From positions 4,218,603 to 4,282,602 of the forward strand of contig OY741276.1 of NCBI GenBank assembly GCA_963514095.1: a stretch of 64,000 bases of DNA. Direction: 5' to 3'. Every line of letters starts with the position of its first letter. Positions within the stretch are counted from its first letter, which is position 1. The notes beneath the pieces were generated by a model. That model saw only the letters and a list, made by a program, of their open reading frames with translations. It searched no databases and was not told where the DNA came from. Shown here one piece after another: positions 49,729 to 61,376 of this stretch. The stretch comes from Eutrigla gurnardus (taxonomy: Eukaryota > Chordata > Actinopteri > Perciformes > Triglidae). A program made the translations under genes and the position numbers.

Positions 49729-50489
49729 ATGGAGAGGTTTGTCTTCGGGCTGCTTTAAGCTCCAAAACGCCAGGTGGGAATCAGTGATTCAAACAAATAA
49801 AACACTGTGAGTAGTGATGGAGGTCCAGCCGGGGACCTTTGTCACATGACATTCAACCATCTCATCCTTCATCTCTAAACGTTGAACAGCATGTGTGAGA
49901 CCAGGTGTACTGAGATGCTCAGGTGAAGACATTGAACTGGACTATTCCCTCATCATGTGAAAGAATGTGTGAAACTTCACTGCTCGAAAACGGCACTTTA
50001 ATTGTGATTGTCAAATAAGGATCAATCTATGACAAATGTTTCTTTGCACTCAATTGTTATTTAATTTAAAACATATTTATATTTTTAATGGATTGATTGT
50101 CAAAAATAAAATGTTTAATATGTCACGATTTTGTTTTTTTTCTATTTCCATTATGTAGTGTTGTAATGATCTATTATCCATTGTAAAATGTGTGTGTGAT
50201 ACAAGTGGATGTTTAGGAGACATAATTTGATCAAGAATGAACTGTCAGCGTATTATAAAGCAGGTCGAGATAAGATAAAATGCAGGCAAGGTTTTATAGT
50301 TTGACCTCGAGGATCAAATCCTCCCTGATGACGTTGACATCCACCGTTATGCAGATGACACGCAACTATACGTCCTGATAAAGCCTGGTGGACCACCAAC
50401 GTGTCCTGTGTCATGTTCTGGGAACAGTTTTGTGTCATCTGCATAACAGTGGAAGTCCCTCCACTTCTCCCTCCGTCACTTACTACTTG

Positions 50490-51490
50490 ACTCTTAAGTT
50501 ACACCAGATTTTGCCACAGTCTAAACACCAGGCTCAACACCCACCTGCTTTCCTTTTCTTTTACACCTCCAGGCTTCCCCTGTTTATATATCCCCGTGTT
50601 TAACATCAAAACACTGTGATATGTGGGGGATTACGTTATCTAAATCTTGCAGACATGAAAGCGTGCTTTCCCTCAAGCACACGATGGTTTTGATAGTGGA
50701 TCTTTTCTGTGTCATAATCTGATTGGCCAACCTCCTGGCCACCCCCACCAGAGCTGTCAATCGGTTTGTTCGTTAGGGCATTTAAAATAAAATTCTAATT
50801 TCAGTCTGTGCCTGTACCTGGCCCCCCCCCCCCCCAAGAAAAACATATTAGACACGCCCCCGGACCCTCCTCCACCTCATCCACCTCCGAAACTTCCTCA
50901 GAAATTCTGCTTCACGTCAATCCGGATTTTCAGCATTGCTTTTCTCCCCGACTCTGAAGGGGGAATGTTGTCATGTATCTCACTACATCACTTCTAAATG
51001 AAGATTACAACAATACAAACATCAATAACAACACTTTAAAAAAGTTTTCCGACAAATTAAAATGTTATTATAAGCATCATTATATATAATATGACATATT
51101 TTCTCTTGTGTATATGCATTGCTCTTACAGACGGCTATTATAATGCATTACACAGTGTTAATATTTATTATGATAGGTATTTATGTGTTTTTAAATTTAA
51201 ATCAGGGAAGAAAACATTAAGTGTTGTTATTTTGTGCTTTGACACCACATTTACAGATTAATAGTGGCACGTGTGATGTCTGTGTTTGTGGCATTCAGTT
51301 CTTTCCCGGCCCACTAAGAGGCAGTGTGGCATTGATTTTCATGGGAATTTCCACTGCAAAGCAAGAGAAGGCATTTTTGGCAAAGTGCATCTTGGTCACT
51401 GATTTTTGGAAAACAGACGTTTGTTGCAGGAATTGGATCCTAATTCTGACATGTAAACATAAAGAGTATAACATGAGTCAGTAGGCAAAG
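50490..51490 (+). repeat. Duplicated flank X, copy 2
   Basis: Partial copy of 46480-47640 with different internal insertions and deletions. From 51490 to 52340 I see no gene; short frames at 51579-51785 have no family features. Confidence 0.65.
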
Positions 51491-52339
51491 ATGCATTAAG
51501 TAACCTTACAGATACATTATCAGACAACTACTAATTGTTCCTTCTTAAGTCTTTTTCAGCTCGCTCCTCATCTGGACTGTGATTAAACGCATAAAGAAGC
51601 CGACGTGCTCGTCCCCCGGGTCCAACGTGAAGATGGACTTCCAGACAAAGACGAGAGGTGTGACCTTTGTTCGTCGATCTCGCAGCCAGCCTGTTAAATA
51701 TTTATCTTGGATGGCAGAGCTGAGACTTCTGCTCCTGGACTCGGAGCGAAGGAAACCAGCAAGGGGGGGGGGGTCAAACAGATAAGCTTAACAGAAGCTT
51801 TACACTCGCTCTTCATCTGCAGAACAAACAGCCAATCTGCTGCCGACACTGTGGACTTAAATAGGAAAAGCACTGCTTCTCTTGGCTTTGCTTTGGGAAG
51901 GCTAGGTTCTGGGTGCTGGAACAGGACGTGGAAACACTGAGGCCCCTCAAGTGTTTGTGTGCGATCCCTCCACACATGTTGTAAGAAATTCACTTTTCCT
52001 GAATGTAAACCCGGATCTTGTGAGCGATAGTAGAGCAACCTGGATCTCATAGAGAGCCCTCTCTCTCTTGTGTGTGACTGAGGTGGCTCTGGAAATCGCC
52101 TCCTCTTCCCTTTGCATGTAAAAAAAAAAAAAACACAGGCGGGCGGTGCCACTGCGCCTGTGCCTGAATGGGAATCTCTATTATTTCCAGCTGTGGATGG
52201 AAACTATTACTGAGTGCCGTCTCCCTGATGAGCTTTAAAGTGCATGCTCACACACACACACACATGCAAACACAATCCACACACACACATACACACGCCT
52301 ACGGACACTCGGTCAAACATTCAGACCCACGCTGAATCA

Positions 52340-52514
52340 TTCACCAAAGATAAAAGACACCCTGTTGGCCCGAGAAGAAGAGGAGAAAAGAGGGAGGGAG
52401 AGGGAGAGAAGAGTCAGCGCCGGTTCCCTCCTCCCTTTTTTTATTTTTTTGTTCATTCACTTCCTTTCCCTGCCCTGCACTGAGGAGACCTCACTGCTCA
52501 GCCTGCACTCGCCT
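52340..52514 (+). other. Candidate noncoding first exon of sorbs3
   Basis: A purine-rich then pyrimidine-rich stretch ends with CACTCGCCT|GTAAGTACC, a strong donor, with no ATG-led frame into the donor. The next convincing sorbs3 exon is at 61377. The transcription start is not determined. Confidence 0.35.
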
Positions 52515-53785
52515 GTAAGTACCGTACTACTTCTTCAGGGCTTAGTCGGACCCCGAGTCAATGTGACTGAATGGTAGCTTCTGTTTGAACGTTTGACTTT
52601 GACAGGTTGATTTGAAAGGAAGCTGCCTCTAGACTCAGATTGGAGCATCATTGTTTGTTTTTTCCCTTCATCACTTTACTCTGTTAGCATCTTGTTCTGC
52701 ATTTGTATTTTTCTGAGAACGTTGTTGAGAAACAGTTGGGCATTTATATGGAAAAAAGGGCGGCTGAGAGGATTTTACTGCAGCAGATGCTTTTACTGTC
52801 TGAGGGTTGGTCATCAGACGTCTGCCGTTTAACATTTTTAGTGTGTGAATATTTCTCCCGTGAGAAAGTTACTCATCCAACCAAACCGATGCACTGAGAG
52901 CAGCAGGTCCCATGTAGATTCATGACTAAACCGGAGGTTGTTTGTCGTCTTCTGCCAACAGTGTGACTCTGAGAAATGCATGAAAAATGTTGTTTACCGC
53001 TGAAATAAACCAGGACTCGTGTGTGTTGCTCCCAGAGTGTTCAGTCTGATGTCCAGACCTCCTTATCTGGCCTCCGTGGTTACGGCGATGCTTGTCTACT
53101 CGTTGACTCATCCTCCTCCAGTTACATCTTCATTTGATGATAACTATCTGTTTCTTTTACAGACTTGCTGTCTCTTGTTTCCTCATGTAGAGATAGGGGG
53201 AAAAAAACTAAAGTCTGTAGTCATGAAGTGATGTAGTCTCTGATTATATAACAGGTTTATGTCATTCATTGGAATCTTCGGCTGTCAGGTGAAAAGGTCT
53301 TCAGGAGTCCAGGCCTCTCTATCTGTCTTCCTGTTCTGACAGCGTTTCTCTTGTAATTGCTGAAGTCTTGTGTTTGTTTTTTTGCGACGAGACAAAGTGA
53401 ACAAGGATCCAGTGTGGCGAGAGGTGACGGCAAAACCCCACAGCCGAAGCTGCAATCGGCCTCTTGCGTGATTATCTCGTTGGGCTGCAGAGTGACAGGG
53501 TGTCGGATGTGCTCACAGCGGGGTGAAAGTCTGCTCCGGCCCGGGGACGCGGGATTACGAGGGGGGGGAGGGGGAGGGTCCACCTGAAGCCTTCCGCTGC
53601 CAAGCTTCTGCCTTCGGGTTCAGCGGCTCAACCGTTTTGCAAATAAAACAAAACAAACCCTTGTTAGGAGGACAGGCTCGGTTAAATGTGATATCTCACT
53701 CGAGCCAGAACCAGTGAATTATTAAAAAAGGAGCTGAGTCCTTCAGTTTCATGTTGGAACTGGACCCAGACACACACACACACAC

Positions 53786-53847
<62 letters not shown>

Positions 53848-54517
53848 TTATTGCTCTAAGCCAAAGTGCATATGAGCATGAAAGCTGATTGCGTTGGTTA
53901 GCAGGTGACTGGATCTCTACCTGCTGCAGACTCGGTGCCAAAACACGCCTGTCAGCACGACGGATTTCAGGCTTTGCACAGTTTGTCTTCTTTGGCGGGA
54001 ACTGCAGGCAAACTGGAAATCCTGGTTTTATTTGGGCAAGAATTGAGAGCTTCATTCCTCCTCGGCTGTTTCAGGCTCCGTGGTTTTGAACGACAGTGCC
54101 ACATCTACTCATTTGAATCATTTCCGGGTTATACCCTTCAACCTTGACATCCATACGTGTGTGTGTGTGAGAGCGTTATGTTTTACCTGTCATGTGGGGA
54201 CTCTGCATTTTGGGGGACACAATGAGGACACGTCCCCATAATCCAAATGATTACATTTTAGGGTGACGACTTGGTTTAAGGTTATAAAGGACTTGTATAT
54301 AAGACATGGATGTAGTCATCGTGATGTCACACATTGGTTTGTGGACTACGGCTTGAGCTCGGTATTTTTGGGCTGTCGCCATCTTGGAATTCTTTTGCAA
54401 CCAGTGAACAGAAGTGACCATGTTTGGACTGAGGAGGAGCAACAGGTGGATCTTGGGGTAATGTTGGGTAAAAGGGTTCGGATTAGACGGGTACCGCCCC
54501 AAATTGATGAAAACATG

Positions 54518-54565
<48 letters not shown>

Positions 54566-54703
54566 CGTGAGATCATGGGAGGAGAAGTCAACAGGACTTG
54601 TGCTGTCAGTGGTGGATGGTGTGTAGACTAGTGACGCTGATACACTTCCACTGGAACAAGAGCTCCTATTCTCCCTTCATTCCAGAGATCTGGCCTTTGC
54701 ACT

Positions 54704-54735
<32 letters not shown>

Positions 54736-55115
54736 TACATAAAACACACACAAACACACACACACACACACACAAAAGCAGGGGGGGGGGGGGCATGGGG
54801 AGATAAAGTTAGGAGGGGTGTCATGGAGTCACTGGGCAGTGTCTGGACAGAGGTGATGAACTATTTGCATTCCCCTTTGGTTAACCCCGCCGGTGAAATA
54901 TCACCTCGTCACAACAATGGGGGCTGCTTCCACCAAGGAGGTCCCCCCCCCTCAAACTGACAAGCTAAGAGCAGAGGGTGCCTTTTTGAACGGGGGGCCG
55001 AAATGGGTTGCTATGGCGATGCCTGTCAACCGGGAAGTCCTCCGTGGAGGCAGGCAGAGCGAGGCTGGGAGTGAGAGAGAGAGAGAGAGAGAGATTGTGT
55101 GTCCTGGTTAGTCTC

Positions 55116-55117
<2 letters not shown>

Positions 55118-55174
<57 letters not shown>
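55118..55174 (+). repeat. GA microsatellite
   Basis: Uninterrupted AG/GA repeat of about 57 bases; a shorter sister tract lies at 55073-55094. Confidence 0.95.
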
Positions 55175-55175
<1 letters not shown>

Positions 55176-55534
55176 AGCGTTTACACTGATCTGCAGACAG
55201 ACAGGGTGTGGGTTCATGTTTAAGGTGAGTACACTTGTTTTCCCACGGGATTTGAAATCACTAGGGAGTGATCCTAAACATGGAGGCTGTCGAAACTTGT
55301 GCGTCCTTTTTTCTCTTCTTTCTTTTTTTTCTTTCTTTCTTTCTTTTAAGCTTGAGTAACCTGTCTGACTGCTCAGGGCTGGATTAGAGCTGCAGACCTG
55401 ACTACATTGTTAGCACCTGGAAACACGTTGACCACCATGTGATGGGTGTAGTGTTGATGTTGAAACCTGTGGGGAGTTTACTGGGGGGGGAGACAGACAG
55501 ACAGACAGTGTTTCCCAACATGTCATCCTTCATC

Positions 55535-57195
55535 GCTCTGCCTGGTGTGTATATGTGTGTGTGTTCTGCCTGGTGTGTGTATATGTGTGTTCTGCCTGGT
55601 GTGTATGTGTGTGTTCTACCTGGTGTGTATGTGTGTGTTCTACCTGGTGTATGTGTGTGTTCTCCCTGGTGTGTATATGTGTGTGTTTTGCCTGGTGTGT
55701 GTATATGTGTGTGTTCTGCCTGGTGTGTATATGTGTGTGTTCTGCCTGGTGTGTATATGTGTGTTCTACCTGTTGTGTGTGTGTGTGTGTGTTCTGCCTG
55801 GTGTGTATATGTGTGTGTTCTGCCTGGTGTGTATATGTGTGTGTTCTACCTGTTGTGTATATGTGTGTGTTCTGCCTGGTGTGTATATGTGTGTGTTCTG
55901 CCTGGTGTGTATATGTGTGTGTTCTACCTGTTGTGTATATGTGTGTGTTCTGCCTGGTGTGTATATGTGTGTGTTCTGCCTGGTGTGTATATGTGTGTGT
56001 TCTGTCTGGTTTGTATATGTGTGTTCTACCTGTTGTGTATATGTGTGTATTCTACCTGGTGTGTATATGTGTGTTGTACCTGGTGTGTGTGTGTGTGTTC
56101 TACCTGGTGTGTATATGTGTGTTCTACCTGGTGTGTGTGTGTGTGTTCTACCTGGTGTGTATATGTGTATTCTACCTGGTGTGTGTGTGTGTGTGTGTGT
56201 TCTACCTGGTGTGTGTGTGTTCTACCTGGTGTGTATATGTGTATTCTACCTGGTGTGTATATGTGTGTGTTCTGCCTGGTGTGTATATGTGTATTCTACC
56301 TGGTGTGTGTAAGTGTGTTCTCCCTGGTGTGTATGTGTGTGTTGTTCTGCCTGGTGTGTGTAAGTGTGTTCTCCCTGGTGTGTATATGTGTGTGTTCTGC
56401 CTGGTGTGCGTGTGTGTTCTCCCTGGTGTGTATGTGTGTGTTCTCCCTGGTGTGTGTGTATTCTACCTGGTGTGTGTGTGTGTGTTCTACCTGGTGTGTG
56501 TGTGTGTGTGTTCTACCTGGTGTGTATATGTGTATTCTACCTGGTGTGTATATGTGTGTGTTCTGCCTGGTGTGTATATGTGTATTCTACCTGGTGTGTG
56601 TAAGTGTGTTCTCCCTGGTGTGTATGTGTGTGTTGTTCTGCCTGGTGTGTGTAAGTGTGTTCTCCCTGGTGTGTATATGTGTGTGTTCTGCCTGGTGTGC
56701 GTGTGTGTTCTCCCTGGTGTGTATGTGTGTGTTCTCCCTGGTGTGTGTGTGTTCTACCTGGTGTGTGTAAGTGTGTTCTCCCTGGTGTGTATGTGTGTGT
56801 ATTCTGCCTGGTGTGTACATGTGTGTGTTCTACCTGGTGTGTATATGTGTGTGTTCTACCTGGTGTGTGTGTGTGTGTGTATTCTACCTGGTGTGTGTGT
56901 GTTGTTCTGCCTGGTGTGTGTATGTGTGTGTGTATGTGTGTGTTGTTCTGCCTGGTGTGTGTATGTGTGTGTGTGTGTGTGTGTGTGTTCTGCCTGGTGT
57001 GTATATGTGTGTTCTCCCTGGTGTGTGTGTATTCTACCTGGTGTGTGTGTGTGTGTATTCTACCTGGTGTGTGTGTGTGTGTGTATTCTACCTGGTGTGT
57101 GTGTGTTGTTCTGCCTGGTGTGTGTATGTGTGTGTGTATGTGTGTGTTGTTCTACCTGGTGTGTGTGTGTGTGTATGTGTGTGTGTTCTGCCCTC
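55535..57195 (+). repeat. 1.65-kb TG-rich minisatellite (VNTR)
   Basis: Dozens of diverged units of roughly 20-30 bases, each with a core such as TTCTGCCTGGTGTGTATATG or TTCTACCTGG / TTCTCCCTGG variants and a variable TG tail. A higher-order duplication with a 291-base period is visible: the words around 56220-56510 recur at 56510-56800. A second one involves about 56880-57000 and 57050-57190. The lack of stop codons makes all forward frames open for hundreds of codons of Cys/Val repeats, with no sign of a gene. Confidence 0.95.
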
Positions 57196-59567
57196 TGAGC
57201 TCCAGAGAGTCTGATGATTTATTTTCCTCATCTTGCTGTAGAATGTTCGGCCTAATGGCCTGAAATGGTGACCCTCCAATCAACACAGCGGTGGCTCCAC
57301 TCCTCTCACTGTCAGGCTGATTTGCACCAGCGACTCTGATTCCCTTTGTGATATTACTGAGGGGGGGGGGGGGTCCATCTGCCGGTCCTCATATCCACAA
57401 GCTGCACTCAGCTCTGAAGATGCAAAATGACAGGCGTGAGATTTCTGTCGGTGTACGTCCCTCAGTCGCACCCAAATAAGGACTTACCTTGAATGGTGGA
57501 CGTGTGTTTGTTGTGAGGGTGAATCTGATAAACTTTGGGTGCTTCTGGAGGAGAGAGAGAGAGAGAGAGGGGGTTATTTATTGCCCCGTTGCTCCTCCTG
57601 GGAAACGCATCGGCCTCTCCATTGACAAGAAGCACGCAGGCTGACTGCAGCACCATACAAGGAGGTGAAATACCTCCCTTCTGATAAATGTCTGTATCCC
57701 CCAATAACCGCATATCATAAACCAGCACCTTGTATGGGCCGCACATCTGCTGGGGGGGGGCAGCGTGATCAACCTCGCAGGACCTCTAGCATCTCGCATA
57801 ACTGCCGAGTGACTCATTTAATGTGCTCAGAAATAAATCGCCCACTTTATTTATTCTGCAAATGTGCTGGTGATTACCTTCTCGACACGTTTCAAGGCAG
57901 GATTTCAACTGTGGTTTTTTAACGACCTTGTTATCCGACGTGTTGGGCCGCAGGGAAACACAACACACTCGAAGTGATGCAAGTCAGCGCTCGCCCCCCC
58001 CCCCCAAATAAAATGACCAACCTTGAGCAAATGTTGTGTGCTGTCATGTATGTGAGAAGCACGTGGATCCGTCTACGTGCAGCGGTTCCCACCTCACGGA
58101 GTCAATGATTAACTTCCCCTCGCTAAACCCTGCACGCGAAAAAGCAGAGTACACTTGTGCTGTTTGAATGGACGTCGGCTCGCGAGTGGCGGTTTTATTT
58201 GTTTCATTCAGCTCTCAGGACATTCGGCCATTGTTCCCGCCGCTCATTAGCGACACATTCCCCGCCGTCGGCGATGATTTACGGAGAACGGGGGATTCTC
58301 CCTCCGACCGCGAATATACTTTCATTAGGGCATGTGTGGTCACCTTGACAGGCTTGTTCTTAGGGAGTACAATGCAAGACGCTCTGTGTGTGGAGGAGGA
58401 GGAGGAGGAGGTCATCAAAGGTCAGGGTCTTTCTCAGAAAGGTCGCATCCTTCTATGGAAGAAGGAGGACGTTGCTCACTTTTGATGACTAATGAGCGCT
58501 GAGGAATACTGATCTCACGGCAAGTTGCTGTGGAACTGAATGACAACGATTTTTCAAGTTTTTCTTTTCTGGAATTGCATTACTGTGTTGCCATTCCGGG
58601 CGAGTGGAAACCTCCCACTGTTATTCACAGGGATCAGGGGTGTGGTGAAGTTCACTGACCTTGTAGCTGCTGAGTCGGCCTGCTCTGGCTCAGCAGCTTC
58701 AGATAATAGTCCGGTTCCTCATCCTGCTCCTTCCTTAAGGGTAAAAGGAGAAGGGAAAGAACCCGTTACTCATGCTACTTGTTTTTGATAGAAGGGCTTC
58801 ACAACACAAATGTTTGATTTGATGATGTTTTGGGGCTGTTTCCTGTTTAACATCTGGCCCGGTGCTTCTTCGAGACCGGATGGGTTTCCTAGGGGACAGA
58901 GGCAGAGATTTCCATGCTAAAATCCCCTGATTCTTCATTTTTGGATGTCCTCGAGTGTATCATGAGACGCTGGAAATATACATCTTCAGCAGAGAGGCTC
59001 ATGGGCCTTTTATGAGTCCGTGGTGATAATACCTGGGCTGTAAAGTAAATTCATTTCCCACACCGGCAGTTTGAAAATCCCTCCGTGTCCATGTGAAAGC
59101 TGCCTTCGCTGTTCTGAGTCTCGGTAATTATGTAAGAATGTACTGGGCGTTCGGAGCAGACCCGAGGAGAGCCGGACTTCTGGAGCGGGATTTTCATGCT
59201 AGATATCAACACTGATTTTCCCTTATTAGGTAGGATTGTGTTTGGAGCTCTGTAAGGGGGAATGCGTGCTCCGCCGCAGGATTTCTCTGTTGGATTTACT
59301 TCCCCGGAGAGATGAGACGTTGTTATGACACAAGCTTACTCATCAGAATGAAGAAGGGCCTCTGAGCGGAGGGGATTCCCACGTCATCTTTGAAATAATC
59401 TGGTCTGTAATTCTAATAATATTAACGTGAATCAGAATTCTAGTTTATTTTCGTGAGAACAGTTCAGTCCCTCGGGGAAATAAAAAGGGATTTCAGTGAT
59501 AGTCTTGATGTCACGGTGTTGCTTTCACTCCCTTTCAATAAATGGCATTAATATCATATTGGAGTGT

Positions 59568-59933
59568 GAATTAAAGGGTCACTCCACCATTTTACACTTG
59601 AATGTTATTGGACTCAACCCGAGGAGTACTACCTAGTGTGTGAGAACAGTTGTTTAATGTCTTGTATGGGTCTGGACAGAGCTTTCCAAAGATAAAAAAA
59701 TGACTCTGATGACATCATCAGGGTCATTGCTGTTGGTTTTGCTACAAAAGGACTACAAACTGTAGGTTTTTGGCATTTTGGAGGAAGGGATGGTCAAATT
59801 AAAAGAGATGCTATTGAGATGCATTATGGGAAATGTAGGATCCAGTCAAGGACCAAGAGGCAAGAAAATAATAAGAATTGTTTTCCTGTCTCTTTTGGGG
59901 TTGCACTTAATTTTTGGAGTCCCCCTTTAATTC
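59568..59933. mobile_element. 366-bp MITE with 19-bp terminal inverted repeats
   Basis: Left end GAATTAAAGGGTCACTCCA and right end, read inverted, GAATTAAAGGGGGACTCCA. The interior (GATGACATCATCAGGGTCAT, GGACAGAGCTTTCCAAAGAT) matches a repeat I recall as frequent in percomorph fish. No coding frame. Confidence 0.7.
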
Positions 59934-61376
59934 TATTTTATTAATATGTATGTTAATATTTTTCAGTCAACCACGTCCATTATGAAATGGGTACGGAAAA
60001 GGGCAGCTGTCTGGAAAAAAAGGAGCACCTTTGTCTGCCCTTCACGATTAAAATATAAAATCTGTCTGGTTCTCTTATTTATAAAAAGCCAATGAATTAC
60101 TCATGTCGTTCATCAGCGTGTTGGGGCCTTTTTAAAGGAATGGCAGCCTGCTGAGACGAGATGTGATGTAAATAAGACCCAGCATGTCCAACACGTTGTA
60201 AATGAGATTACTCAAGCCATTATTTGTAAATGCAGCTTGTTTGCAGCGCTGCCTATTGTGAGACGGATAATCTGCTGGTCGTGATTGCTTTGGGTGATGA
60301 TAGGTCATCCGTCACGCCTGAGCAGTAATGGTATTGTCCCAGACACAATCCTCTGGTTCCCATATCCCCCCCCTCCCGTTATGTAAGGCCAGTTTATTGA
60401 CTCAGATAGTGACATCGTTGTCTGGAAACTGGAGCATTGATTCTATCAGCGTGTGTGCTCGTGTGTCGACTCCCACCCGTGTGCACGGAGACACAGAAGA
60501 GTGTAGTCTTCTTGGAATTTACCACAATGATTATAGACCCTAATGCTCAGCTGCACATGGAAAAGTCATCAGTGCAAGATTGTGTTGTGCAGCTCTCGGC
60601 CAGTAGTCCCCTGGTCCACTTTCTTGCTACAAAGCCATAGTTTGTATATCTTTAAGTTAACACTGTTGTTTGTGTGGATGCAGGGCCGTACGGTAGCCGT
60701 GGTTTCTATGCCGACGATGCTATTATGGGCCATTTAGCCGCTGTATGAGAGGTGCCTGGTTTGTAGCAGGAGCGGAAATGGCCTCCCCCCCCCCTCGCCC
60801 ACGCCTTTGATGTGGAAACAGCAGGACCTAATCTGTTTTTCTGAGGTGCAATTGATTGGGAGCCGGTCTCCACTTTCAGTAGCCGACCTTCTCCGTCGTC
60901 CAGGACCCTCGAGTCCAGCTGATTACGGCACTGTATGACTGGGAAGAGTGAAGCAGGGATGCGAGTCACTCTCGTTGTTATTGGGTGGGTTTTTCCTCAG
61001 TAACATGGGAAAAAGTGGGCGACGCTGACTTTCCCTCTTTGGAAAAGTAGTAGAGTGGGATCATGGAACAGCTGACGAGTCTGCCAGGATTTTATTACAG
61101 GGAGACTTGGTGGAACCCCCCAACAACTAACGGGTTGAAATGGGTGCAAGATTTGGAAAACAAGTTTAAGTTGGGATTATTTTCGCATGTTTGATGACAA
61201 TATGACACAAAATCCTTGACTGCATTTTTGATAAAAGAAGCCAATAAAACAAATACCTTGTCTTGAATTTTCTAGTCAATTCCTTTTTTGATATTCTTGG
61301 CAGGAATGTTGCAACGCCTCTGGAAAATCATGTGTAATTTCACATAAAAATGGTCACATGTTGCATGTCTTTGCAG

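Larger units (their letters stand above)
52515..61376 (+). other. Probable sorbs3 intron 1 (about 8.9 kb), repeat-rich
   Basis: No gene is seen. Contents: CA and TG microsatellites (53770-53846, 54520-54561, 54700-54772), GA runs (55073-55094, 55118-55174), a CTTT run (about 55311-55346), a 1.65-kb VNTR (55535-57195), G or C homopolymers (54781-54793, 57361-57373) and a MITE (59568-59933). Complex unique sequence at about 58100-58350 and 60090-60330 could include conserved noncoding elements, untestable here. Confidence 0.5.

Noticed and set aside
51579..51785. 68-codon basic frame after the array
   Set aside because: No family features, ends in a G-run, and no partner exons seen.
55535..57195. 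Regularly spaced repeats resembling a CRISPR array
   Set aside because: Units are diverged, spacers are just TG tracts, no cas genes, and the genome is a vertebrate's.
55439..57263. Very long open frames (up to about 547 codons) rich in Cys and Val
   Set aside because: They come from the TG-rich VNTR, which lacks stop codons in all forward frames; no domain or codon signature of a real protein.
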